From contig CM037590.1 of assembly GCA_021018995.1 (NCBI GenBank), positions 106,827,097 through 106,891,096 on the forward strand: 64,000 nt of DNA. Reading direction: 5' to 3'. This DNA is from Chloranthus sessilifolius (lineage: Eukaryota; Streptophyta; Magnoliopsida; Chloranthales; Chloranthaceae). The notes below the pieces were generated by a model that was given only the letters and a program-made list of their open reading frames with translations, searched no databases and was not told the DNA's origin. Below are positions 44,273-55,633 of this stretch, piece by piece (the stretch's first letter is position 1; the number at the start of each line of letters is the position of its first letter). Both the position numbers and the translations under genes were made by a program.

Positions 44273-45643
44273 GATCCTAGCAAAAGAGTTTGATGGGCTA
44301 CCTGTTAATGACTCCTTTTCGGATGAACAACTGTTTGTTATCAGCACCTCTACACCTTGGTTTGCAAATATTGTGAATTACTTGGCAGTAGGGAAGATCC
44401 CCCCACATTGGAACAAAATGGACAAGGATCTGTTCTTTTCACAGATCAGACATTATATGTGGGAGGATTCATACTTATTCAAGCATTGTGTAGACCAAGT
44501 GGTGAGGAGATGTGTCCCTGATGAGGAATTTCACAATGTGCTAACTATATGTCATGAACAGGCTTGTGGAGGCTACTTCAGTCAGAACAAAACTGCTGCC
44601 AAGGTGCTCCAAAGTGAAATTTTATTTGCCCACTCTCTTCAAAGATGCATGGCTTCATTGTAAAACTTGTGAAAGATGCCAAAAGATGGGAAGTATCTCC
44701 CAAAGAAACTTTATGCCTTTACAGCCAATACTTGTGATTAAACTTTTTGATATTTGGGGGATTGACTTCATGGGTCCCTTCCCTCCTTCCTTTGGATACA
44801 ACTATATTCTTGTAGCTGTGGACTATGAGTCCAAATGGGTTGAGGCCATAGCTACAAGAACAAATGATTACAAGGCTGTCCTCAACTTCTTTAAGAATAA
44901 CATTTTCTCCAAGTTTGGCACCCCCAAAGCTATCATTAGTGATGGGAGGAGCCACTTTTACAAATAGACAGTTTAAAAACCTACTTAGAAAGAACTTTGT
45001 AACACACAGAGTTGCCACCCCATTCCACCCACAAACGAGTAGGTAGGTGGATATTTCTAATAGAGAAATCAAATACATTTTAGAGACAACAATGAGAGTG
45101 GATAGGAAGGACTGGTTCTTGAAGTTACCTGATACTCTGTGGGCTTATAAGACTGCCTATAAGACTCCAATAGGCATGTCTCCTTTCAGGCTGGTATATG
45201 GCAAGGAATGCCATTTACCAATAGAGCTAGAGCACAAGGCTTATTGGGTTGTTAAAGTATTGAATACTGACTTAAAATCTACTGGCATGCACAGAAAACT
45301 CCAGCTGTCAGAGCTAAAAGAGCTGAGGTTGGAGGCATATTCAAATGCTAGGATCTACAAGGAGAAAAACAAGGCTTTCTATGACAAGCATCTGCTGAGG
45401 AAAGAGTTCACAACTGGAAACAAGGTATGGCTGCTCAACTCTAGATTGAGATTTTTCCCAGGTAAGTTGAGATCCAGATGGGAGGGACCTTACATAGTTG
45501 AGCATGTATCCCCATCTGGAGCTATTGAAATCAAGGATCCAAAAGATGGAAGGACCATGAAAGTGAATGGGCAAAGGCTCAAGCTTGTGGTTGAAAATGT
45601 GGTGGAGCCTATACTGACCATTCATTATCATGAACCTTCATAA
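44273..45643 (+). pseudogene. Integrase of element C
   Basis: Opens with VNDSFSDEQLFV and [19 protein letters not shown]. Zinc-binding region: HEQACGGYFSQN, a frameshift near 44615, then CKTCERCQKMGS, which keeps the CX2C pair. First catalytic Asp in [12 protein letters not shown], second in ISDGRSH, then a frameshift near 44960 and TAG near 45042, so the Glu region reads in another frame (VDISNREIK, where the usual Glu before the Ile appears as Asp). The C-terminal part from 45047 is open for 198 codons and ends VNGQRLKLV then [12 protein letters not shown] at 45643. Confidence 0.87.
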
Positions 45644-45865
45644 CATGTCTGAGTTTCAACACTGTATACTATGTATAATAACTCACGTGTTTAGTTATTT
45701 TTGTTTCTATGTTTCATTTCTGTTTGGCATTGTACATGATTTTTTGGCATGTGTGTCAGTACCTCAAGTAGGATAATGAGTCATATTGGTGAAGTAAACA
45801 GAGTTGGAGTGTCAAATCTATTGGGGAATAAATTGGGAACTACCTACAGGTCTTTTTAAACTAGG

Positions 45866-46290
45866 ATACAACCTGTTGATAGGTTCTGAGAGTTCCTAGT
45901 TTGCATTTCGACAAGATTTAGAAGCTATCAAGAGGTGTGAATTAAATCTCGATAAGTTCTGAAGGTGTAAAAATGGTTGTCGATAGGATCCAGGAAAATT
46001 TCAACAGGTTCTAAAGGTTTTTGGTTGAATTCTCGACAGGTTCAGGGTACCTATCGAGAGGTTCTATGAACCTCTTGAAGTAACTTTTCTAGAGCCTAGA
46101 ACTTGTCGAGAGGATTATATTTTGAATTCAAAAGAACCTGTCGAGAGGTTCTGTGAACCTCTCAAAATGATTGTTCCTGTCTTCTTGAACCCGTCGACAG
46201 GATTGCATGATCCTCTCACAAGGATCAGTGACTTTCTACTCTTCCACAGGTTGTATCAACCTGTTGACACCTTGCCCTAATCCTGTCAAA
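45866..46290 (+). repeat. Palindrome array downstream of pol in element C
   Basis: Copies such as CTGTTGATAGG (45870), TCGACAAG (45910), TCGATAGG (45981), CTCGACAGG (46033), CCTATCGAGAGG (46051), CTTGTCGAGAGG (46105), CCTGTCGAGAGG (46138) and CCCGTCGACAGG (46190). The motif matches C's own LTR. It starts about 220 bases after the IN stop and ends about 370 bases before ORF3. Confidence 0.75.
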
Positions 46291-46520
46291 ATTCGTTTCC
46301 CATTTCTTTAAACCTAACGATAACTCCATTTTTGCCATTCAACAGCTTATCTTTGCGCTTTAAATTTTCTTTGGCAATTTTTCCACTTTTATTTTTCTCT
46401 CTCTACCTCACTGGCTATTACTCCAAACCCTGGCCATTTTCCCCATTGCTTCAATTTATCAAAAGCTTCACTTTGCACCTGGTCTGAGCTAGTTTGGTGT
46501 TGTGCATTTTAAGATCTGAG

Positions 46521-46545
46521 AAACCCTAGGTTTCTGCTGGTAAGC
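46521..46545 (+). promoter_or_regulatory. Telo-box and possible splice donor upstream of ORF3 in element C
   Basis: AAACCCTAG at about 46521-46529, followed by CTGGTAAGCC, a good plant 5' splice-site match, 120-140 bases before the ORF3 ATG. Element E has AAACCCTAG about 100 bases before its ORF3 ATG. This suggests a leader or internal promoter for ORF3, but it is only inferred from sequence. Confidence 0.35.
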
Positions 46546-46663
46546 CTCTCTTTTGCTCCACTTTGTGCTTTTGGCATTGCATTTGCAAATTGGTGTGGTT
46601 AATTTGATTGATAACAAAGGTCTGTGAGGTTATTGCATTTGATTATGAGAAATTGATTGAGTA

Positions 46664-47468
46664 ATGGCTGGTCAAGAGGATACCTTGGCTAATCTGTTCA
46701 AAGTACCTTTTAAATCCACCACCAAAGCCAGTAGGAAGTATAGTAGGCTCACCACACAACCCACAAAATCCCCACCTACAAAAAGAAAGCTTGTCATGGA
46801 CCAAGCTGAGAAAACTGTGAAGTCCAAGAGCGCCAAGAAATTGAAGAGGGCCCAAACTAGTGAAGAATTTGTTGAAGAGGCCCCTGAGGTAGAAATCCCT
46901 GTGCCTGAGCCTACCATTGTGCCTGAGGATAGTCCTGTGGCTGAGCCTGACATCCCTGTGAATAGAGCCACTCCCAATGAATTTGTGAATGCCTTAGGCC
47001 TGATCCCAGAGACAATTGTTGATACACCCTATTTTTCTAAGGAGGAGGACTGCAAGGCCACAATGGACTATTTGGTGAAGGCAGGTCTGACACCATTGAT
47101 GACCCCTTTGCAAGAAAAATCCTACCCTAGGGTGGTCAAGTTATGGTATCAGAACCTGAGGAAGGGGACCAAGCCGGGTTCATCTGAGCCTTGCCTTATA
47201 ACTTTGACTAATAATGTGGAAATTATGATGGATTACAATGACATTGGGGGTCCCCTCAGTTTTTGACCCAAGTTATGGGTTAGGGGAACCTGAAAATATG
47301 CCCTTCAAAATAATGGTCAGGCACCTCACTCAAGGTATTGTGCGGTCTGGGGAATAAATAATGAGGAGAGATTTATATCCCAGCATGTTATTCTTTGATT
47401 CAATTTTGAGGAAAAACATATATGTCAGTGGCCATCAGCAAGAGAGGAGAACACCAATTGTGGATGCC
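46664..47468 (+). pseudogene. ORF3 of element C, part 1 (N-terminal domain)
   Basis: Starts MAGQEDTLANLFKVP. Residues about 20-70 are basic (PTKRKLVMD, KSKSAKKLKRA), suggesting nuclear location. An acidic Glu/Pro stretch follows, then a conserved core LTPLMTPLQEKSYPRVVKLW and YQNL shared with element E. A frameshift near 47260 changes frame after NDIGGPLS, and the text continues MVRHLTQGIVRSG, MRRDLYPSMLFF until E at 47469. The core resembles the domain often annotated as putative plant transposon protein downstream of Athila pol. There is no signal peptide or transmembrane segment, so I do not call it an envelope protein. Confidence 0.7.
47464..47468 (+). other. Target site duplication of element E, left copy (ATGCC)
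   Basis: ATGCC precedes E's LTR at 47469 and is repeated at 61770-61774 after the other LTR. Confidence 0.92.
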
Positions 47469-47982
47469 TGTTGACTTCTTCTTAGTGTGCTTGATTTATG
47501 TGAGTTTTGAAAAAACAGATTTATAGCTGCTAAATTACAGTGGCTCTAGACTATATAAACAAATAAGGAAATATCAGCACAGTTAGAAGAGAATTAGCCT
47601 GCAAGATTAGGGCCAATTGTAGCAAGTTTTAAAAGTAACTGAGTGAAAGATCGTCCACAGAGAATTTGTTTAAAATGTAAGATAAACCTCCAGATCTGAG
47701 CTACCATATCTGGCTTCTTATCCTATCTAGAGAGCTGATAAGATGAGAGGTTTGAATTTGTCACGTTTAACTAACTAAAAACAAAGAAAAATTTAAACTA
47801 AATGATCCAGATCCGAGTTGGGGGAGTGATTGAAACAAAGATGGAGAAGTAATATCTAAATCTGATTTGGTCTTTGAAATCTAATGAGAATAACTGCAGC
47901 TCAGCAGAGGTGATCCAATCTTCATCTGGCTACAAGGACAGATGTAAGAGAGATAAATCTAATTCAAGGTTTAGGCTTAAAC

Positions 47983-48030
47983 TTATGGCTATGGTCTGTC
48001 CACTTTAATGGCCACAAACCATCCAATAGT
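47983..48030 (-). other. R/U5 hairpin motif in E's 3' LTR
   Basis: On the minus strand the arms are ATGGTTTGT and ACAGACCAT, which pair at all nine positions with one G-U. The second copy is at about 60401-60444. The fourth pair is G-C here and G-U in A-in. Confidence 0.65.
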
Positions 48031-48819
48031 CTTTAATCCAAATCCTTAGTTTAGAACAAGAAGCATCACTACAAATGCCGTGAGAGATTAGGTTACCAAC
48101 ACTAATTCTCACAGGATTAATGAATCAAGGGAAATTGCATGAAAAACAATAAATCTAAAGGAGTCTAATGCAATAAGGAGATCAGAGGGAACCCTTAACA
48201 TGAGTCCAATTGAGAAAATACGGTTTACAGCAACCTTTTCAAATCCACCGTTACAATTACAGAGCGCAGCTTAAACAGCTCTCAGATTTGTAGTCTTGAA
48301 TACAACTCTCTTTTGAATTACAGAAATGTCTCACAGCTCTCAATTGCAAGTCAAAGTGAAGCTATTATAGGGATTTCAGACAAACTATCTGGTTTGGAAA
48401 TGGGGGAATAGGAATGAAACTCAAAATCTGGATGTCCAAATTGGGCAAATGGTTCGTCTATTTATAGTTTTCCCCAAGTCCAACTCAGATGTGTTTCAAC
48501 CAATCAGAGGTGCTCAGAATGTATTGACCAATGGTGGTTGAGCACGAGGATCCAGATCTGTTCTGGCCAATCAGAATTCTTTGATTTGGTTCAGCCAATC
48601 AGGTGATAGAAGCATCAATTCTGTTATGTAATTCAAAAATCTGTTTGAGCTTCTAGAAGTTCCCGCCAAGTAATTTCATCTTTGGGTGTTCACATGGGGT
48701 GGAATATGCCTTTGGTTCGTGCTCAGAATATTTCGGAATGTCCTTGGGTTTTAAAACGCATTGGGACACATGCAACAGATTACTGAATTGCCCTTGTTAA
48801 AGCTGTGAATCTCCAGAAT

Positions 48820-49080
48820 ACCTTTTCGCAAAGCTTAAGGGCCTTTTCGCAAAGTGCTGTGGCTTCTGAAGCTCTTTTCACAATGTTCAATCTCTCTTCG
48901 AATTGTGTTTTCTCCTTTTCGCAAAGTTCAATCTTCTTTTCGAATTGTGTTTTCTCCTTTTCGCAAAGTTCAATCTTCTTTTCGAAGAGTTCAGATGCTC
49001 TTCGAAAACTAAGCCTGGAGGTTTATTCCTTTTCGCAGAGTTCTAGGTTCTTTACGAAACGTGTAGGTTCTTTCTTGAAA
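48820..49080 (-). repeat. Palindrome array in U3 of E (TTTTCGCAAAG / CTTTTCGAAGAG type)
   Basis: Copies of CTTTTCGCAAAG near 48825, 48843, 48916 and 48957, and TTTTCGAA or TTCGAA forms near 48895, 48936, 48978 and 48999. Includes a 41-base tandem repeat (two CTTTTCGCAAAGTTC units about 41 bases apart). Same motif in the other LTR (about 61229-61445) and downstream of pol. Confidence 0.75.
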
Positions 49081-49362
49081 AGAACTCAGATTGCATTTCT
49101 CTGCTCAATTGTTCCTGCTTCTCTACGTGTCTTTGCCTCTTCCTTTTAGACTTTTCCACAGCTGATGAGGTTGTTTCTTCACTTCCTTCCTTTGGACTGA
49201 CATGGATTGTCATCTTTTTGGCACTTTTGAGCTGCTTTTATGGTTAAGCCTGTCTTTATTGTTAGCTGCGACATAGGCACTTAAAACACTTATTTAGTTC
49301 TCTCAAAGGTCTATCAAGACTTAAGTTTAGGGGTGAAAAATAGTATTTTTCACTTGTCAACA

Positions 49363-50985
49363 CACCCCCAAACCTAAGCTTTGCTAGTCCCCGAGCAAAG
49401 AAAAGAATAATAAAAAAAACAAAGTAAAGAGCCACTTTTGTAGGGAGCACAGTTGCATTTAGCCTATGCAATAAGCCTTTTAAACCCTTAGGTGATCCCT
49501 AGTGGAGGAGTGAAGTCTCCTGAGGGTTTTCAGTGAAGGTACCCACAAACTTCTTCAATAAGTTAGTTAAGATCATCAGCTCACATGACCCACTTCCCTC
49601 AATTGATTATTCACACCTGCATCAGTTATTTTGTAAGAAGGTTTTTTCGAGAAAACTATCAGTTTAAAACTAAAATTCTGCAGTAATTCTTGTTACTACT
49701 CAGTCGATTTATGTCAGGGGCCATTTACAGGGAAAAATTTACGAACAGTTAACCTTTGATTTAGGAATCCAGCTTCGATGTTGCCCTAATCAGTTGATTT
49801 CAAACCCATTTCTCACCAGGATTTTCACTAAAAAAAACAAATGAGAAGGTTATACTATTTCACACAGCTCAAGAGCAATTACAGTCCTCAAATAGGACTG
49901 TAAGCAGGAGCATAGGCATTGCTTTTAGTTAAAAATTCACTGCTCCTTTCACCATAGACTACACAAATTCTTATCTCCATGTGATAGCTCAATCCATCAA
50001 TGATCAATAAGGACTTTTACTTGGGTTTGATTGTGGCTGATGGGTGAAATCTCTAAAAAGGGTTGGAAAGGTGTTCGTATTTGAGAAGTCAGTCAAGGTC
50101 AGGAGGTTATATGCAAACCCACTTTTCTTCAGCATAGTTTCATCTTCTTCTTTTGAATTTCCAGAGCCAAAGTGGCCATCTTTTTCTCTTTCTTTTTCAA
50201 ACTTCCAATGAAAATGCCTTCTTTCTTTTGTTTTGGTCAAGTATTTTTCTTTTGTTTTTCGAATTAGCATCGCATGCCATATTCCTCTCTTTGTTTCATC
50301 ATTGCCTTCAACTTTTACCCTTCTTTTGCTATTAAATTGTTACTCAATTCTCCTTCCTCATCTTTCTTCCTTTGTCTTCCGACTTCTCGAGGTAGGGTTA
50401 GGCTAAATGAAATGATGAGGTTTATTGGGTGAGATTTCAAAGGATTCATCGATTTATACTTTCAACCGGTGTGTATCAAGGTAGTTTTTAAAAGGTGGGG
50501 CTTTGTAAGGTTCAAACTGTCAAAAGGAGGCCTTACATCATGTCTTTAATATCATGAGTGCTATCAAAATATTTCAATTTGGATATGTGTAACTTCTAGT
50601 GTAAGTAAGCGATTCACATAATCCCTAAAAGCGTAAAAATTGCCAAAGCATACCTCCAAAGAATACATTTCAGCCCAAACCTCACTGGGTGTGGTTTTAT
50701 ATCAACTTCTTGAGGTATATCTTTCTTGTTTTCCTTCATTGTAGGTTTACTAAAACACCAATTTTCTTTTGGAAATTTCCGACATTTACTTCATGAAAGT
50801 CTTTAGAATTACGAGAAATTAATTTTAAAAAGTTTTAACCTCCTCATTTTTCAAAACAACGGTGTGAAATGACTTCATTTTCAAAAGTTTCTTGATCATA
50901 AGTCAAAGAAGCATTAACTTACTTATTTTATTGGCATACCGCCATACCCCCAAACCAAAGGGAAGCGGGGTCCACTGGTCCAAAA
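49363..50985 (-). other. Conserved 3' non-coding module of element E with two polypurine-type motifs
   Basis: Polypurine tract TTAGGTTTGGGGGTG (49363-49377, minus strand) next to the LTR, and a second GGTTTGGGGGTATGG at about 50941-50957. The small hairpin seen in A and D is decayed here (CAGTGGACCCCGCT). Shared blocks: AGGTGATCCCTAGTGGAGGA on plus (49490-49509), CTCAAGAGCAATTACAG (49867), TATCATGAGTGCTATCAA (50550). Confidence 0.7.
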
Positions 50986-51104
50986 CAGAGAAACATATAA
51001 GAAAGAAAAACAACAAGTAATAATGGCAAGAAGACAGACAAATGCATAGTATACACAAAAGAATTTTCTATTACAACTGCTTAACACAAAAAGTACAAGG
51101 AGAG

Positions 51105-53595
51105 CTAATAAGTGGGGTCAAAATCAGTATCATAGGTTGGTTCTGTGGCTCAATTGGAGTCACCGTCGAATCGAGCTAGAGTCGTGTTGGAGTCTGAACT
51201 TGATTGAGCTTTCTGAATGGTGTTTTGTAGCTCAAGATACTCCTCGATTTGATCTTCGATGAGGCCAAGGTGTTTGGTGAGGCTAGTGGTCTTCAATTTT
51301 CTTGATCCAGCTTGGCTTGCAACATGGACACCTTTGTGTTGCTCTCCTCACCAAATGAAATGTTTGACCCAAAGAAGTCCCGATTTTATCTCTTTCAAAT
51401 TTCATAAAAATCTCTAACTTCCGATTTGGTTTTCATAGGGGTGCGGATGTAAGCTTGCAAATCACCTAGCCCTTTGAACATCTCTTGAATATAAGGGTTA
51501 TTTTCCATGGCTTTGATGAGGGTGGCATATCGGGGAGGGAATGGAATGGTAGGGGACTAAAGGTGGCCCAGGTAGGGGGGGAGAAGTGGCTAGAAAGGGA
51601 CAGTGGGTCTCATGAGTGGCGTCCTGAGAGAAAATGGGGAGTGGTGGAGGGATGGAATCAAAGGAACTTGGGTTTGAGTATGTCGCTGGGTAGTAGTGGT
51701 GGGGTGGGCAGATCAACCAATATTACCTTTGGATCCGTTTGGGTGGCCTGGGAAGAAAAAATAGGTACTGTGGGGTAATGGTGGTTGTTTGGGATGTGGA
51801 AGCTAAGGTATGGAGCAGTTCCATGGTTCTTGGTGATTGTCTGTGTTGATTTGAAGTTGGGCTTGGATGGATTGGAGGTAAGTAAGGATTTGGGTAATGG
51901 ATGCAGTGTGGGAGAGGTGGGCATAGTAGAGACTGGGACAATGAGGTGGAGGGAGGAGGTGCAATGGTCAAAGGAGAGGTTGGAAAGTAGGTGAAGGGAG
52001 GAGGAGTGGTATAGGGGTGGGGTCTAGTTCCATGGTTTCAAAATAGAACCCATTAGAGAAGAGTAGGCCTCAGAGTGAAGGGCCTGAGTTTAGGTGTAGG
52101 GAGGTCTCGGTGTGTGGGCTGATGGAGCAGGGGAATTTGAAGGGCTTTGGAGCAGAGGAGTGCAGGGGGATGGGGCAATAAAATCTGTAGCTAACTCCTC
52201 TAAAGCCTGGGCATTGGAGGGTGAAATTGGTGGTGTTAGAATGGTTGGAGTGGTTGGTGTAGAGGGGGAGCCCACAATTGGAATGATGGAATGAGTGGGA
52301 GATGGGACAGTTGGGATAGGTGAAAGTGCATGGGCTTGAGTAGGGGAGTAGGGTGCAAGGGGAACTTCCTCCAAAGTAGGTGCAGAGCTGGTCACCAAAG
52401 GTAATCGGGCAGAGATGTTTCAAGGAGTGGGGCAAAAAGAGCTGGACACCACAGGGGTTGGCGAAATGGATCAGGGCAGAGTTGCTTGACAAATTTGGAT
52501 TTGCAACATGGCAGGTGCTCAATTGTAAGCTCAAATGCAGGGTGGCTTGTGGAGGCTCATCTGCATGTGGGTTCTGCTCACTCACAACTGCAGTTCAGTG
52601 ATAGGGGCATGAGCGTGTTCACCGCCTCTCTCATCCTTCTCAAGATAGCCTCGGCTTGTAGTCCAAGCCTTTTTCCCAAAATTGTGAGGGGTAATGACTT
52701 CAAATGGCTCCTCACTATCAATGTCAATTTGGCTCTGAGGAGGGTCGTGGATCAATCGCCAAATGGTAGGCTACCTTCGCCTTTTCTTCACTTTTAGTAC
52801 TTACATCAGCCATAGCTTCAAAATTAACATAGGGGCATTGAAAACCGCCTTGGAGAAATGAAAGAGGGCTCTAAAATTGGTGTTCTCCTCTCTTGGTCAG
52901 TGCTCGGACATAAAAGCTGCCCCTTAAAATGGAATCCATTAATAGAAATTGGGGGCAAGGTCTCTTCTCATGATGGATCCGTGCCCACAATACCTTGGGT
53001 TAAATGGGCGCTATCTCTCTAAAAGAGGCCGTTCGAGCGCCAAAGGACCAGAGGGATTAAATTGAAATGGTATCCCTAAAGCGTTCCCTATGTCTTCAAA
53101 TGTCACAGTAAGATCGCAATCATCAATGAAAATTACAAGGGTAGGGACATCAGCATCTTTTTCCGTGACCTTGACTAGGTTTTGGTACCATAACTTCACC
53201 ATCCTTGGGTAAATTTTCTCTGGCAAGGGGGTAAGGATATTGCTTAGTGAAGCCTCTCTAAGGTATCGTAAGGATGGCAAGCACTCTGGTTTGGTGACGA
53301 AAAAAGTTTCGTCTACCATCAGCTCGGGTATTAGTTTCTGAGCGGCAATGAAGGGATTTAGTAGGACCAAATGAATGGGCAGAGGAGTAAGCTCAAGCTC
53401 AGGGCTAGCAGCAGCAGGGGTGGGTTCCTCATGTCTAATTTTCTTACCTTTCTCCACCCTATCTGCCTTATCCAATGAAAGTTTCCGTTTAGCTGAAGTT
53501 TTGGCTTTTCCTTTTGCTTTTGGGGTCGGTTTGCTCACTTTCTTAGCAGAGGATTTGGAGAACATTGCGGCCAATGATTTCTCTGCTTTTCCCAT
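51105..53595 (-). pseudogene. ORF3 of element E
   Basis: The minus-strand ATG at 53595 (MGKAEKSLAAMFSK) is chosen over the upstream ATG at 53817 because it aligns with MAGQEDTLANLFK of C. The first part (195 codons to 53011) has a basic region (KPTPKAKGKAKTSAKRK) and the conserved core ILTPLPEKIYPRMVKLWYQN then DIGNALGI. After a stop the homology continues in other frames: RRDLAP near 52980, then long Ser/Pro/Thr-rich stretches (about 52600-51660). The end is near 51105, with an acidic DTDFDP tail resembling FDPDDIF of C. No membrane segment or signal peptide. Breaks are frequent, but some may be sequencing errors in this element. Confidence 0.65.
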
Positions 53596-53692
53596 TCTAG
53601 ATTGATGTAGAAAAAATGCCCAAAATAGATGCTGACACAGAATCAACTTACTAGATGATAACCAGAGAGAATGGTTAGAGAAATACCGAGAT

Positions 53693-53701
53693 CTAGGGTT
53701 T
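53693..53701 (-). promoter_or_regulatory. Telo-box upstream of ORF3 in element E
   Basis: AAACCCTAG on the minus strand, about 100 bases before the ORF3 ATG, in the position of the same motif in C. Plant telo-boxes are common in promoters and 5' leaders, but one short motif is weak evidence alone. Confidence 0.35.
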
Positions 53702-53924
53702 ATGGTTGAACGAGTTGTTTGCTTTGCAGAAATCCCCCAGATTACAAGCTGAAATCCTTCTCTGAAAATGCAAATGATCTGCACAATCGAAAAGGGTAGT
53801 AAACTTGTTAACTGCAAGCAAAGAGAAGTAGGGTAGCAGTGAAGAGTCGCTCTGCAGAAAGAGTTTGAAATGAAACCCCGACTTCGAAAGGGGTTTAAAT
53901 ATACTCAAAGTTAATGTCGCAAAG

Positions 53925-54215
53925 CGCCTTTAAGTTTTCGAAAAGTTCCAAAAGAGACCTTTTTACAATTGCGAATGGCATCAATACCATTTGACAAGTT
54001 AACAGCTTCAGAAACATCATTTCGCAAAGGAATTAGCTTCAGAACTATCTTTTCGAAAAGAAAATAGCTTCAGCTCTAACTATTCCAAAAGCACATCTTT
54101 GCTTTCGAGCAGTTCATTACAGCTCCAGAGTCTATTCGAAAAGTAATTTGGACTTTGCGAAAAGCGAATTATGACTTTGCGACTGAACTTTAAGCATGTT
54201 TCAACTATGCGAAAA
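53925..54215 (-). repeat. Palindrome array downstream of pol in element E (TTTTCGAAAAG type)
   Basis: Copies near 53934 (AGTTTTCGAAAAGTT), 54020 (TTTCGCAAAGG), 54050 (CTTTTCGAAAAG), 54101, 54133 (TTCGAAAAG), 54155 (TTTGCGAAAAG), 54177 and 54210. The core is the one in E's LTR, not the CCTNTCGANAGG of neighbours B, C and D. Confidence 0.75.
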
Positions 54216-54286
54216 GAGATAAAAGCAGAAACAGAGAAAATAAGCAAAAACTATGATATATAAACATAATGTACAGTTTTCTACCA

Positions 54287-55633
54287 TCATATTTTTGGAG
54301 ATTCGTGATGATAGATGGGCAGCACAGGCTCCTGGGTATTTTCAATGCATGGTTTGAGCCTCTGACCATTGACCTTTATGATTCTTCCATTACTTGGATC
54401 AAGGATGTCAACAGCTCCCGAAGGGGTTGCTTGAATGACAGTGTATGGCCCATCCCATCTGGATCTCAGTTTTCCTGGGAAAAACTTGAGCTTTGAGTTA
54501 AATAACCATACCTTAGAACCAGCTGTGAACTCTTTTCTCAATAAATTTTTATCATGAAAAGTTTTGACTTTCTCTTTATATAATCTTGAATTGGTGTATG
54601 CATCCATTCGCAGCTCTTCTAACTCAGCAAGTTGCAATTTCCTGTGATTACCAGTACTTAGATCCATGTTCAATGTTTTAATGGCCCAAAAAGCTTTATA
54701 TTCTAACTCTACTGGTAAATGGCATGCTTTGCCATAGACCAACCTAAATGGGGACATACCAATTGGGGTTTTATAGGCTGTCCTATATGCCCACAATGCA
54801 TCATTCAGCTTAAAGGACCAATCCTTTCTGTCCTTCTTCATAGTCTTTTCCAAAATATGTTTGATTTCTCTATTGGAAATCTCCACTTGTCCACTGGTTT
54901 GTGGATGATATGGAGTGGCTACTCTATGAGTCACAGAGTATTTCTTCAACAATGTTTCAAAATGTCTATTACAAAAATGGCTTCCCCCATCACTGATAAT
55001 GGCTCTGGGAAAACCAAACCTGGAAAAAATGTGATCCTTAAGAAATTTCAAAACCACTTTGTGATCATTTGTTTTAGTAGCTGTGGCTTCAATCCATTTG
55101 GATACATAATCCACAACTACTAAAATGAAGTTATTCCCATTGGAAGGAGGAAAGGGACCCATGAAGTCTATCCCCCAAACATCAAACAACTCAACTACCA
55201 AAATAGGCTGTAAAGGCATTGAGTTTCTCTTGGAAATGCTGCCTAATTTCTGACAGTTCTGGCAGGATTTACAATGCTGCAGGGCATCCTTGAAAAGTGT
55301 AGGCCAATAAAATCCACACTGCAAAACTTTTGCAGCAGTTTTGTTCCCACTAAAATGACCTCCACAGGCCTGTTCATGACACATAGAAAGTATTCTATGA
55401 AATTCTTGGTCAGGGACACATTTCCTTATTATTTGATCTGCACAACTCTTAAACAGATAAGGATCCTCCCAGATGAAGTGTTTAACTTTTGAGAAGAAAA
55501 GATCTTTATCCATTCTATTCCAATGGTGAGGAATTCTTCCAGTAGCCAAAAAGTTGACTATGTTGGCAAACCAAGGAGTGTGTTCACTAATGGCAAAAAG
55601 TTGCTCATCAGGGAAAGATTCATTGATAGGCAA
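54287..55633 (-). CDS. Integrase of element E, uninterrupted 448-codon reading frame
   Basis: The frame opens [16 protein letters not shown] and ends YHHESPKI. The ATG at 55633 lies in the RH-IN connector; in an intact element IN is cut from the polyprotein, so this ATG is not a real start. Zinc-binding region [12 protein letters not shown] with CKSCQNC. Catalytic core: Asp in [12 protein letters not shown], Asp in ISDGGSHF, Glu in [12 protein letters not shown], spaced exactly 35 residues between the last two. GPY-type C-terminal module (RWDGPYTVI, then VNGQRLKP). All catalytic residues are present, the best preserved enzyme in the window. RT and RH upstream are frameshifted, so the full polyprotein is not made as read here. 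Confidence 0.88.
   Translation of the reverse strand: MPINESFPDEQLFAISEHTPWFANIVNFLATGRIPHHWNRMDKDLFFSKVKHFIWEDPYLFKSCADQIIRKCVPDQEFHRILSMCHEQACGGHFSGNKTAAKVLQCGFYWPTLFKDALQHCKSCQNCQKLGSISKRNSMPLQPILVVELFDVWGIDFMGPFPPSNGNNFILVVVDYVSKWIEATATKTNDHKVVLKFLKDHIFSRFGFPRAIISDGGSHFCNRHFETLLKKYSVTHRVATPYHPQTSGQVEISNREIKHILEKTMKKDRKDWSFKLNDALWAYRTAYKTPIGMSPFRLVYGKACHLPVELEYKAFWAIKTLNMDLSTGNHRKLQLAELEELRMDAYTNSRLYKEKVKTFHDKNLLRKEFTAGSKVWLFNSKLKFFPGKLRSRWDGPYTVIQATPSGAVDILDPSNGRIIKVNGQRLKPCIENTQEPVLPIYHHESPKI

Larger units (their letters stand above)
47469..49362 (-). repeat. 3' LTR of element E (1894 bp)
   Basis: From TGTTGACTTC to CACTTGTCAACA on plus. R/U5 hairpin at about 47983-48030, TATA box (CTATTTATAG on plus) at 48458-48467, several CCAAT boxes at 48498-48600 and the TTCGAA array at about 48820-49080. 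Confidence 0.93.

Noticed and set aside
46664-47468. ORF3 as a retrovirus-like envelope gene
   Set aside because: The position is right, but I see no signal peptide, cleavage site or hydrophobic membrane span in either C or E. The N-terminus is strongly basic.
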